21,718 nucleotides of DNA from Dehalococcoidia bacterium (GTDB taxonomy: Bacteria; Chloroflexota; Dehalococcoidia; Dehalococcoidales; UBA1222), in contig WQXK01000010.1 of NCBI GenBank assembly GCA_009784845.1, positions 1-21,718 of the forward strand. The letters run 5' to 3'. How positions within the stretch are numbered: position 1 is the first letter of the stretch; each line of letters opens with the position of its first letter. Below are positions 16,996-21,718 of the stretch, in pieces. Position numbers and translations under genes: made by a program. Under the pieces are notes generated by a model. The model saw nothing but the letters and a program-made list of their open reading frames with translations, had not been told where the DNA came from and searched no databases.

Positions 16996-18394
16996 ACGTT
17001 TCCAATTTTTTTATAATTCGCCTGGCAGTGGCGGCAATGTCCGCCGTGCCGCATTCAATGGTAATATCGGCCGCCTGCGCGTAGTGCGGGGCACGCTGTG
17101 CCATCAGTTTGCCTGCGCCCTCCATCCAATCCTCACCTGCAAGGAGCGGACGATGCCAGCGTGACGTTGCAAGCCGCCGTTTAATAATGTCGGGGCTGCA
17201 CTTAAGGTATATTACCACAGCATGTTTTTTCAGTGCAGCAATGTTTGTTGCATCAAGTGCCGCACCACCACCGCAGGCTATGACCTGCCCCTTTTTGCCT
17301 GACATGCGGCGGATGACATCTTTTTCCAAGACACGAAAAGCCCCTTCACCTTCACCTGCGAAAATATGCCCTATGCTTTGCCCTGTTTCCTTCTCAATAA
17401 GCTGGTCGATATCGACAAAAGGCAGGTCCAACTCCTGCGCCAGCGCTTGTCCGACGGATGATTTTCCGGATCCCATGAAACCGATGATGGCTATGGACGT
17501 TTTGGGCATGCTGCCTTTTGCCCGGCTTTTTGTTCTTTTAGTATCTTCCAACTCAGCCAATGCGGCGCGCATCATAACGTCCTGCGGGGCATCATATCCG
17601 GTCCACAACTTAAATGATAGGGCTCCCTGACGCACAAGCATATCCAGACCGCTTGCCGTGGTGCAGCCGATGCGGCGGGCTTCTTTCAGCAAGCGTGTTT
17701 CAAGCGGCGTGTATACGACATCGAAAACGACCAGCTCAGGTCTGAGCAAAGACGCCGATACAGGCGTTTCTGTAACGTTTGGCGCCATGCCTGCGCTGGT
17801 GGCGTTTACCAGCAGTGTGGCGGCGGACAACTCACTTTTAAGGTTGTTATCGTTTAACTCCAGCGCCTTAACGGGTTCTTTCCCTAGCTGCGTCAAATTC
17901 TGCGCCAGCAATCTGGCCTGCTCCATGTGGGTCGGGCGGCTGAGTATGCTTATGCATGCATCCTGTTGTGCCAGAGCGAAGCCCATAGCACGCGCCGCAC
18001 CACCGGCACCAAGCAGCAAAACATGTTTGCCCTTGGCATCAAATGCGACGGCTTTAAGCGCTTCAATAAAGCCGCCGACATCGGTATTGTAGCCTTTCAG
18101 CCTGCCGTTTTGATTGACTATGGTATTGACGGCTCCAACGTCTTGTGCCAGCGTATCCTGTTCGTCGAGCAGTGGCAACACGGCCACCTTATGCGGGATG
18201 GTGACGTTAAGCCCTGTAATCTCCATGGCACGCATACCCTCAATGGATTTTTTCAGGTTGGTGCTTGGCACCTCAAATGCCAAATAGGCGTAGTTAATCC
18301 CTATGTGTGTCATGGCGGCGTTGTGCATGGCAGGGGAGATGGTATGGCGCACGGGACTGCCTATGATGCCGCACAGTTTGGTATGAGCGTTCAT
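16976..18394 (-). CDS. aroEK: Fused shikimate dehydrogenase-shikimate kinase
   Basis: The product is 472 aa in one uninterrupted frame. Residues 1-285 form a shikimate dehydrogenase: SPVRHTISPAMHNAAM binds shikimate, NVTIPHK carries the catalytic Lys, GYNTDVGGF the Asp, GAGGAARA the NADPH loop, and VNATSAGM follows. After a short Lys/Arg linker (TKRTKSRAKGS), residues 295-472 form a shikimate kinase: P-loop GFMGSGKSS, FVDIDQLIE, GEGAFR, the CGGGA segment, lid Arg in HRPLL, and RAPHYAQAA. All catalytic positions look intact in both halves. The fusion catalyses 3-dehydroshikimate to shikimate to shikimate-3-phosphate. The start ATG overlaps the aroD stop by 4 bp. The symbol is descriptive. Confidence 0.93.
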   Translation of the reverse strand: MNAHTKLCGIIGSPVRHTISPAMHNAAMTHIGINYAYLAFEVPSTNLKKSIEGMRAMEITGLNVTIPHKVAVLPLLDEQDTLAQDVGAVNTIVNQNGRLKGYNTDVGGFIEALKAVAFDAKGKHVLLLGAGGAARAMGFALAQQDACISILSRPTHMEQARLLAQNLTQLGKEPVKALELNDNNLKSELSAATLLVNATSAGMAPNVTETPVSASLLRPELVVFDVVYTPLETRLLKEARRIGCTTASGLDMLVRQGALSFKLWTGYDAPQDVMMRAALAELEDTKRTKSRAKGSMPKTSIAIIGFMGSGKSSVGQALAQELDLPFVDIDQLIEKETGQSIGHIFAGEGEGAFRVLEKDVIRRMSGKKGQVIACGGGAALDATNIAALKKHAVVIYLKCSPDIIKRRLATSRWHRPLLAGEDWMEGAGKLMAQRAPHYAQAADITIECGTADIAATARRIIKKLETYESFNF

Positions 18395-19047
18395 GATCTC
18401 ATCATCTCGCTTGCCCTGCGCAACAGCGCAACGCTAAGCTGCCCGTCAGCAGATTCGTGACCTTCGCCCAATGCGCCGTAGGTTAGATAACTTCCGAAGC
18501 AAGGGCAAAATATGCGGCTTGCACTTCCTTCCTTGCCCATGGTGAAAGATATTAGCTGCGCGCGGGGATTTTCGCGCAGCAATACCAATGCATTCAGGCT
18601 ATCCCTCGCCGTACGAGCTGTGGTTACCACCTTGCATATATCGGCACCGGCTGACAGCTGCGCATCAACTATTTTTTGCAGGATGGGGCGCTTAGGCGTG
18701 CGTTTCATGTCGTGATGCGAGATGAGGCATTTGGCATGTTTTTTGATTTGCGGCACGATTTCCTCAAGCCCGGGAGAGGCAAGTTCGATATCAACGATGG
18801 CAGCTCCAAGCGATGTAGTCTTGAGCAGTTCGGCGATGCGTGTCTCCTCGCTGCCTTCCCACGCCCCGCCCTCCGATTTTAGCCTGTTGGTGGCTATCCA
18901 AGGCTTATGCATATCCTTGGCTATTTCAACCCATGACGCACCCAGCAGATCAATACGCAACTCAAACAAATCAGCCAGCGGCTCTGCCTGACGTATGACC
19001 TGTTGATCCGGACGTGTGATTACAGCGCAGATGCGGTAATTTTTCAT
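18391..19047 (-). CDS. aroD: 3-dehydroquinate dehydratase, type I
   Basis: This 218-aa type I (Schiff-base) dehydroquinase removes water from 3-dehydroquinate. Key residues are visible: the ELRIDLL start of the barrel, the catalytic His in SHHDMKRTP, the Schiff-base Lys in ADICKVVTTA, then FTMGKEGSASRIF with the substrate Arg, and the ADGQLSV Gln near the C-terminus. It is somewhat shorter than the 250-aa norm. The ATG lies 1 bp after the aroB stop, and the end overlaps the fusion gene by 4 bp (ATGA). Type I rather than type II enzyme is common in clostridia and enterobacteria. Confidence 0.93.
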   Translation of the reverse strand: MKNYRICAVITRPDQQVIRQAEPLADLFELRIDLLGASWVEIAKDMHKPWIATNRLKSEGGAWEGSEETRIAELLKTTSLGAAIVDIELASPGLEEIVPQIKKHAKCLISHHDMKRTPKRPILQKIVDAQLSAGADICKVVTTARTARDSLNALVLLRENPRAQLISFTMGKEGSASRIFCPCFGSYLTYGALGEGHESADGQLSVALLRRASEMMRS

Positions 19048-19048
19048 A

Positions 19049-20125
19049 TTATTGCTCCGTCAGCACCTCAGCGATCAGATCAAGCGTCACCTTATCGCTT
19101 GCGACAGCCCGTCCGATGCGTAGCGGCAGTATGAATTTGACCGAGCCGTTTGTGGTTTTTTTATCGTGTTTGATGGCATTGAATATATCGGCGATGTTTA
19201 TTCCTGTCACGGACGTGGGCAGCCCGACAGCGGCGATTAGGCTTATGAGAGATTCAATCTCGTGTGGTGGCATCAACTCCATAATTACGGATATGCGTCC
19301 TGCCGCGACCATTCCCATGGCTATGGCAGCACCGTGGCTAATGCTGAAAGAGGTAACGCTTTCTATGGCGTGCCCTATTGTATGCCCGAGATTGAGCGTA
19401 TTGCGCACGCCGTTGTCGTGCTCATCGCGGCTTACAATGCGCGCTTTAACCGCCGCGGCGCGCTTGATGATAGTTTCCAGCAGTTGTCCGTCCGCTGTTT
19501 GCAACTCTGTCGTGTGACGCGTCAGTATGCCAAATAACTCACGGTCGCCTATGACGGCGCTTTTGATTATCTCGGCAAACCCGTTGGAAATATGCTCTGC
19601 CGCAAGTGTTCTCAGAACGGAAGTGTCGCAGAAAACGGCACGTGGCTGATAGAATGTTCCGATTTGGTTTTTGAGTTTGCCGTAGTTTACGGCGCTTTTG
19701 CCTCCTATGGATGAGTCTACCTGTGAGAGCAGTGTCGTCGGCAGCTGTATCAGCGGAATGCCGCGCATGTATGTACCTGCCACAAAGCCGGCAAGGTCAC
19801 CGATGACACCACCGCCCAGTGCCAGCACTGTGGTGCTGCGGTCGGCAAACGCCTCACTCATCTCAGTATACAGCCTGCCTGCGCTTTCAAGCGATTTGAA
19901 CTCCTCCCCGTCAGGAACCGAGAAGAGGCTCACCTCAAAGCCGGCGCTTAGCAGGGTTTCTTTCAGGCGAAGACCATAAAGCTCAAGGACAGTGGTGTTG
20001 GTGACGATTATTAGCCGGTTGCCCGCCTTGGCGCGGCGCAAATGAACGATCATCTCATCCAGCGCGCCTGCACCAATGTAGGTGTTATAACTTCTTGCCC
20101 CAAGTGCCACTCTTATTGCATGCAC
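19049..20125 (-). CDS. aroB: 3-dehydroquinate synthase
   Basis: This 358-aa NAD- and divalent-metal-dependent enzyme converts DAHP to 3-dehydroquinate. GGGVIGDLAGFVAGTYMRG binds NAD, QVDSSIGGKSAVNY binds substrate, and the metal ligands are the Glu of EIIKSAVI, the His of NLGHTIGHAIE and the His of SHGAAIAMG. HDKKTTNGSVKFILP is the usual C-terminal block. The start is GTG at 20125, with GGAAGG eight bases upstream at the aroF stop; the ATG just inside is in another frame. It follows aroF by 5 bp. Confidence 0.95.
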   Translation of the reverse strand: MHAIRVALGARSYNTYIGAGALDEMIVHLRRAKAGNRLIIVTNTTVLELYGLRLKETLLSAGFEVSLFSVPDGEEFKSLESAGRLYTEMSEAFADRSTTVLALGGGVIGDLAGFVAGTYMRGIPLIQLPTTLLSQVDSSIGGKSAVNYGKLKNQIGTFYQPRAVFCDTSVLRTLAAEHISNGFAEIIKSAVIGDRELFGILTRHTTELQTADGQLLETIIKRAAAVKARIVSRDEHDNGVRNTLNLGHTIGHAIESVTSFSISHGAAIAMGMVAAGRISVIMELMPPHEIESLISLIAAVGLPTSVTGINIADIFNAIKHDKKTTNGSVKFILPLRIGRAVASDKVTLDLIAEVLTEQ

Positions 20126-20130
20126 AGTGT

Positions 20131-21207
20131 TTACCTTCCCGGCTTTTTAAAGGCTTTCTTTCGGTTTTCAACAGCTAAGGCGTGCAAGCGATTGCAGGTA
20201 TCGATGATATTTTTTAACTCATCTGCTGTGATGGCCTGCGCCGCATCCACCCAAGACTCTGCCGGATTATAGTGTACCTCAATTGCCAACCCGCTTGCAC
20301 CAGCTGCCATAGCGGAGCAACTCATGGAGTACACCAGATCGCGACGCCCTGTGGCATGGCTTGGGTCAACAATCACAGGCAGATACGTTTCCTCCTGTAT
20401 TGCCGGAACAGCGGCAAGATCAAGCGTGTAGCGTGTGAAACTCTTGCCTTTTCCCGTCGGCAGTACGCCGCGCTCACATAGGATGATGTCTTTGTTGCCC
20501 TCAACAGCAAGGTATTCGGAGAACGACAAAAACTCCTCAACGCTTGCGCCGAAATGACGCTTGTATAACACCGGTTTGCCTTGACGTGCCACCACGCCAA
20601 GCAAATCCTGATCATACATATTGCGCGCACCGATTTGCAGTATGTCCACATACTCGGCGATGAGTTCCACCTTTGTCTCGCCTCTTATTTCGGTGATGGT
20701 GGGCATTTCAAACATGCGTCCGGCATCGCGCAGCCACGTAAGGGCCTCACGTGCCTCGGAATCACCCTGTGCACCCAAACCTTGGAACGAGTGTGCCGAA
20801 CTGCGTGGCTTGAATATTCCGCCGCGCAGGATGTGGGCTCCGGCCTTTTTGACCTCTTCGGCGATGCGGAATAGTTGAGCCTTGCTCTCAATGGCACACG
20901 GACCGGCAATATAGACCGGTGTTTTGCCTCCTATCTCTACCTCTCCCGCATGTATTATGCGGTTGGTTGCGTGGTCTGCATTGTACTCGCGACTTATTAA
21001 CTTATAAGGTGTTTCAATCATACGTGTTTCCTTCACGCCGGGAAGGATGGAAAGCTGATGGAAGGGTATGTTGCGCTCGTCGCCTATTACCCCGATGATG
21101 GTAATTGACTCGCCCCGCGACACGTCCGCCTTGAACCCCAGCTTTTGCACCTCGGCAATGACATGGTTAATTTCTTCCTGTGTAGCATCCTTATGCATGA
21201 TAATCAT
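20131..21207 (-). CDS. aroF: DAHP synthase, type I-beta with N-terminal ferredoxin-like domain
   Basis: This 358-aa enzyme, first of the pathway, condenses PEP and erythrose-4-phosphate. Residues 1-70 (MIIMHKDATQEEINHVIAEV onward, with GVIGDE) form the ferredoxin-like regulatory domain known from Thermotoga-type enzymes, where it confers tyrosine feedback. Residues 90-345 form the barrel: AGPCAIES with the metal Cys, RGGIFKPRSSAHSFQGLG for PEP, VLYKRHF, VDPSHATGRRDLV with the metal His, and GLAIEVHYNPAESWVDAAQAI. GAGGAGA lies eight bases before the ATG. It is the first enzyme gene of the operon and is controlled by the leader at 21370-21577, so tyrosine probably acts both on transcription and, by family analogy, on the enzyme. 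Confidence 0.95.
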   Translation of the reverse strand: MIIMHKDATQEEINHVIAEVQKLGFKADVSRGESITIIGVIGDERNIPFHQLSILPGVKETRMIETPYKLISREYNADHATNRIIHAGEVEIGGKTPVYIAGPCAIESKAQLFRIAEEVKKAGAHILRGGIFKPRSSAHSFQGLGAQGDSEAREALTWLRDAGRMFEMPTITEIRGETKVELIAEYVDILQIGARNMYDQDLLGVVARQGKPVLYKRHFGASVEEFLSFSEYLAVEGNKDIILCERGVLPTGKGKSFTRYTLDLAAVPAIQEETYLPVIVDPSHATGRRDLVYSMSCSAMAAGASGLAIEVHYNPAESWVDAAQAITADELKNIIDTCNRLHALAVENRKKAFKKPGR

Positions 21208-21239
21208 GGGTTGTTTCTCCTCAATATATTTTTATTTTT

Positions 21240-21266
21240 CCACTTCCCCCGACTTAGGAGAAGTGG
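21240..21266 (-). promoter_or_regulatory. Hairpin upstream of the aroF ribosome site
   Basis: In the minus-strand RNA, CCACUUCUCC pairs with GGGGAAGUGG (ten pairs, one G-U) around UAAGUCG, which contains the stop of the short ORF at 21254-21355. An A-rich tract follows, so it is not a terminator. The UUCUCCU in its 5' arm is also complementary to the AGGAGAA that holds the aroF ribosome site, so an alternative sequestering fold is possible. Confidence 0.4.
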
Positions 21267-21355
21267 CAGGTAAACTTGGGGCAATAGTAATCGATCTCCC
21301 GCGCCGGGAGATGTTCTTGTTCCGACCATTTGGTTTGTTTTTGCAACGCCAGCAT
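21254..21355 (-). CDS. Short ORF between attenuator and aroF, possible second leader peptide
   Basis: The ORF encodes 33 aa, starting at an ATG with an excellent GGAGG seven bases upstream, right after the U-tract of the attenuator terminator. Its C-terminal third is aromatic and Cys-rich (DYYCPKFTCHFS), and it contains one Trp. A perfect 8-bp hairpin (21294-21312, loop GCG) lies just before the Tyr-Tyr codons, and its stop codon lies in the loop of the next hairpin. The strong ribosome site suggests it is translated whenever the terminator is read through. I do not recognise a protein family, and a regulatory role is inference. Confidence 0.4.
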   Translation of the reverse strand: MLALQKQTKWSEQEHLPAREIDYYCPKFTCHFS

Positions 21356-21369
21356 ATTTAATCCTCCAT

Positions 21370-21403
21370 AAAAAAAGAAGCCCTCCCGCTCTGGGAGGAC
21401 TTC
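21370..21403 (-). terminator. Attenuator: intrinsic terminator in the aromatic operon leader
   Basis: The minus-strand RNA has GAAGUCCUCCC and GGGAGGGCUUC (11 pairs, one U-G) with loop AGAGC, followed directly by U7. This textbook terminator lies 27 bp downstream of the leader peptide stop and upstream of aroF, so it must be bypassed for operon expression. Confidence 0.9.
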
Positions 21404-21429
21404 AAGATTTCCAGTTGTGTTTTATGTGC

Positions 21430-21528
21430 CTAAAATGGCAATGCCACATCCCCCGAGCACCTGACGGCGTCAGTGAAGTAATAGTAATAGTAATAGCCAT
21501 ACTGATTACGAGGGTTTATGCTTAACAT
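21430..21528 (-). CDS. Tyrosine-rich leader peptide of the aromatic operon
   Basis: The 32-aa ORF begins MLSINPRNQ, then has Tyr-Gly followed by six Tyr codons in a row and a Phe (codons 10-18), then TDAVRCSGDVALPF and UAG. Seven Tyr among 32 residues just ahead of a terminator is the hallmark of a ribosome-mediated attenuator leader, as in pheL and trpL. A purine-rich AGAGAGAAG lies just upstream of the ATG. The RNA right after the Phe codon folds into CUGAC-GCC-GUCAG (21461-21473), a possible pause hairpin, and codons 24-27 form the antiterminator arm. The peptide itself probably has no function beyond measuring charged tRNA-Tyr (and tRNA-Phe). Confidence 0.85.
   Translation of the reverse strand: MLSINPRNQYGYYYYYYFTDAVRCSGDVALPF
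21448..21458 (-). promoter_or_regulatory. Antiterminator arm within the leader ORF
   Basis: RNA GCUCGGGGGAU pairs with GUCCUCC and, after a 2-nt bulge, GAGC of the terminator (21388-21400), giving 11 pairs including two wobbles. The pairing consumes the terminator 5' arm and loop. It can alternatively pair through CGGGGG with CCCUCG at 21509-21514, just before the Tyr codons. Translation through codons 24-27 would disrupt it. Confidence 0.65.
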
Positions 21529-21542
21529 TTCTTCTCTCTTGT

Positions 21543-21558
21543 TGTGAAATATATCACT
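21543..21558. promoter_or_regulatory. CRP/FNR-like palindrome on the -10 box
   Basis: TGTGA-AATATA-TCACT matches nine of ten fixed bases of the TGTGA-N6-TCACA pattern bound by CRP/FNR-family regulators. Its six central bases are exactly the -10 element of the operon promoter, so a bound protein would repress. It may be chance in AT-rich DNA. Confidence 0.25.
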
Positions 21559-21577
21559 ATGCGCTGTGAGGTGTCAA
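21548..21577 (-). promoter_or_regulatory. Promoter of the aromatic amino acid operon
   Basis: On the minus strand TTGACA (21572-21577, perfect) and TATATT (21548-21553, five of six) are 18 bp apart. Transcription would start near 21541, only about 13 nt before the leader peptide ATG, and downstream of the preceding gene's stop. Confidence 0.75.
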
Positions 21578-21595
21578 ATGAAAATTTCAACTCCT

Positions 21596-21718
21596 TTACA
21601 CGTCCACTACTGTGCCGATGAAGATGGGCAGATTTGTTTCGCAGTCAACAATCATATAGACGAACGGGCGGTCAAGATGAACAGTTTTGTATTCTATAAC
21701 AGCGGACGGATTACTTAA
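21596..21718 (-). CDS. Serpin, C-terminal fragment (5' part outside the window)
   Basis: The minus strand is open from the right edge to a TAA at 21596-21598, giving 40 residues. They contain VHLDRPFVYMIV followed by DCETNLPIFIGTVVDV at the C-terminus. This is the closing block of serpins (aDrPFlf.i.d..tg..lFmGrv.dP), which forms the last core strands after the reactive loop. The reactive loop itself is outside the window, so the target protease class and inhibitory capacity cannot be judged. The stop is 19 bp upstream of the -35 box of the aromatic operon, same strand. There is no terminator between them, so read-through into the leader is possible. Confidence 0.8.
   Translation of the reverse strand, partial: LSNPSAVIEYKTVHLDRPFVYMIVDCETNLPIFIGTVVDV

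Noticed and set aside
21478..21495. CRISPR or minisatellite array
   Set aside because: Only three 6-bp units are present, in frame within the leader peptide; there are no spacers.
21208..21577. T-box or tyrosine riboswitch as explanation of the aroF leader
   Set aside because: The leader is short, is mostly occupied by an ORF rich in Tyr codons, and shows no recognisable T-box consensus (AGGGUGGNACCGCG) before the terminator.
21578..21718. 46-codon plus-strand ORF with GAGGTG upstream
   Set aside because: It lies antisense over the serpin C-terminal block, which has clear family similarity; its apparent ribosome site is the -35 region of the operon promoter.

Overview
The window looks like a chromosomal segment of an anaerobic low-to-mid-GC Firmicute, probably Clostridia-like. 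Evidence for this is the strong GGAGG-type ribosome sites, GTG/TTG starts, sigma-A-type TTGACA/TATAAT-like promoters, a lipoprotein-anchored ABC binding protein, a type I dehydroquinase, a type I-beta DAHP synthase and the tail of a serpin. The lineage is inferred from these traits and was not tested.

Layout. (1) 1-2584, minus: a large secreted right-handed beta-helix surface protein, cut by the left edge, with its signal peptide in a different frame from the body. (2) 2585-3046: AT-rich non-coding DNA with an imperfect inverted repeat and the promoter of the surface protein. (3) 3047-5262, minus: three tandem paralogous nitroreductases. (4) 5468-8101, plus: a divergently transcribed NitT/TauT/SsuABC-type importer (binding lipoprotein, permease, ATPase), with a perfect 38-bp palindrome after the binding-protein gene. 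(5) 8218-9109, plus: three small proteins, two of them membrane proteins and one a basic Cys-rich protein. (6) 9206-10969, minus: an ABC exporter half-transporter. (7) 11167-12497, plus: a DUF4349-like membrane protein and a double zinc-ribbon protein, closed by a bidirectional terminator. (8) 12707-21207, minus: a compact operon aroF-aroB-aroD-aroE/K-aroA-aroC-pheA-tyrA. It encodes every step from PEP plus erythrose-4-phosphate to phenylpyruvate and 4-hydroxyphenylpyruvate, lacking only the final aminotransferase. (9) 21208-21595: its regulatory leader. (10) 21596-21718, minus: the C-terminus of a serpin.

The most interesting element is the leader of the aromatic operon. A good promoter is followed after about 13 nt by a 32-codon leader peptide with seven Tyr codons and a Phe codon (one Tyr, Gly, six consecutive Tyr, Phe). 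A textbook intrinsic terminator (11-bp stem, U7) follows. A segment inside the leader ORF (GCUCGGGGGAU) can pair with the 5' half and loop of the terminator to form an antiterminator, and a segment just before the Tyr codons (CCCUCG) can in turn pair with that antiterminator arm. This is the architecture of ribosome-mediated attenuation, apparently sensing charged tRNA-Tyr, in a group where T-boxes are the usual device. A second short ORF with a strong ribosome site, aromatic codons near its end and two hairpins lies between the terminator and aroF.

Other points of note are a shikimate dehydrogenase-shikimate kinase fusion, an EPSP synthase with Ala at the glyphosate-determining Gly position, a 104-bp nearly identical patch shared by two of the nitroreductases, and a TyrA of the HPxFGP type.
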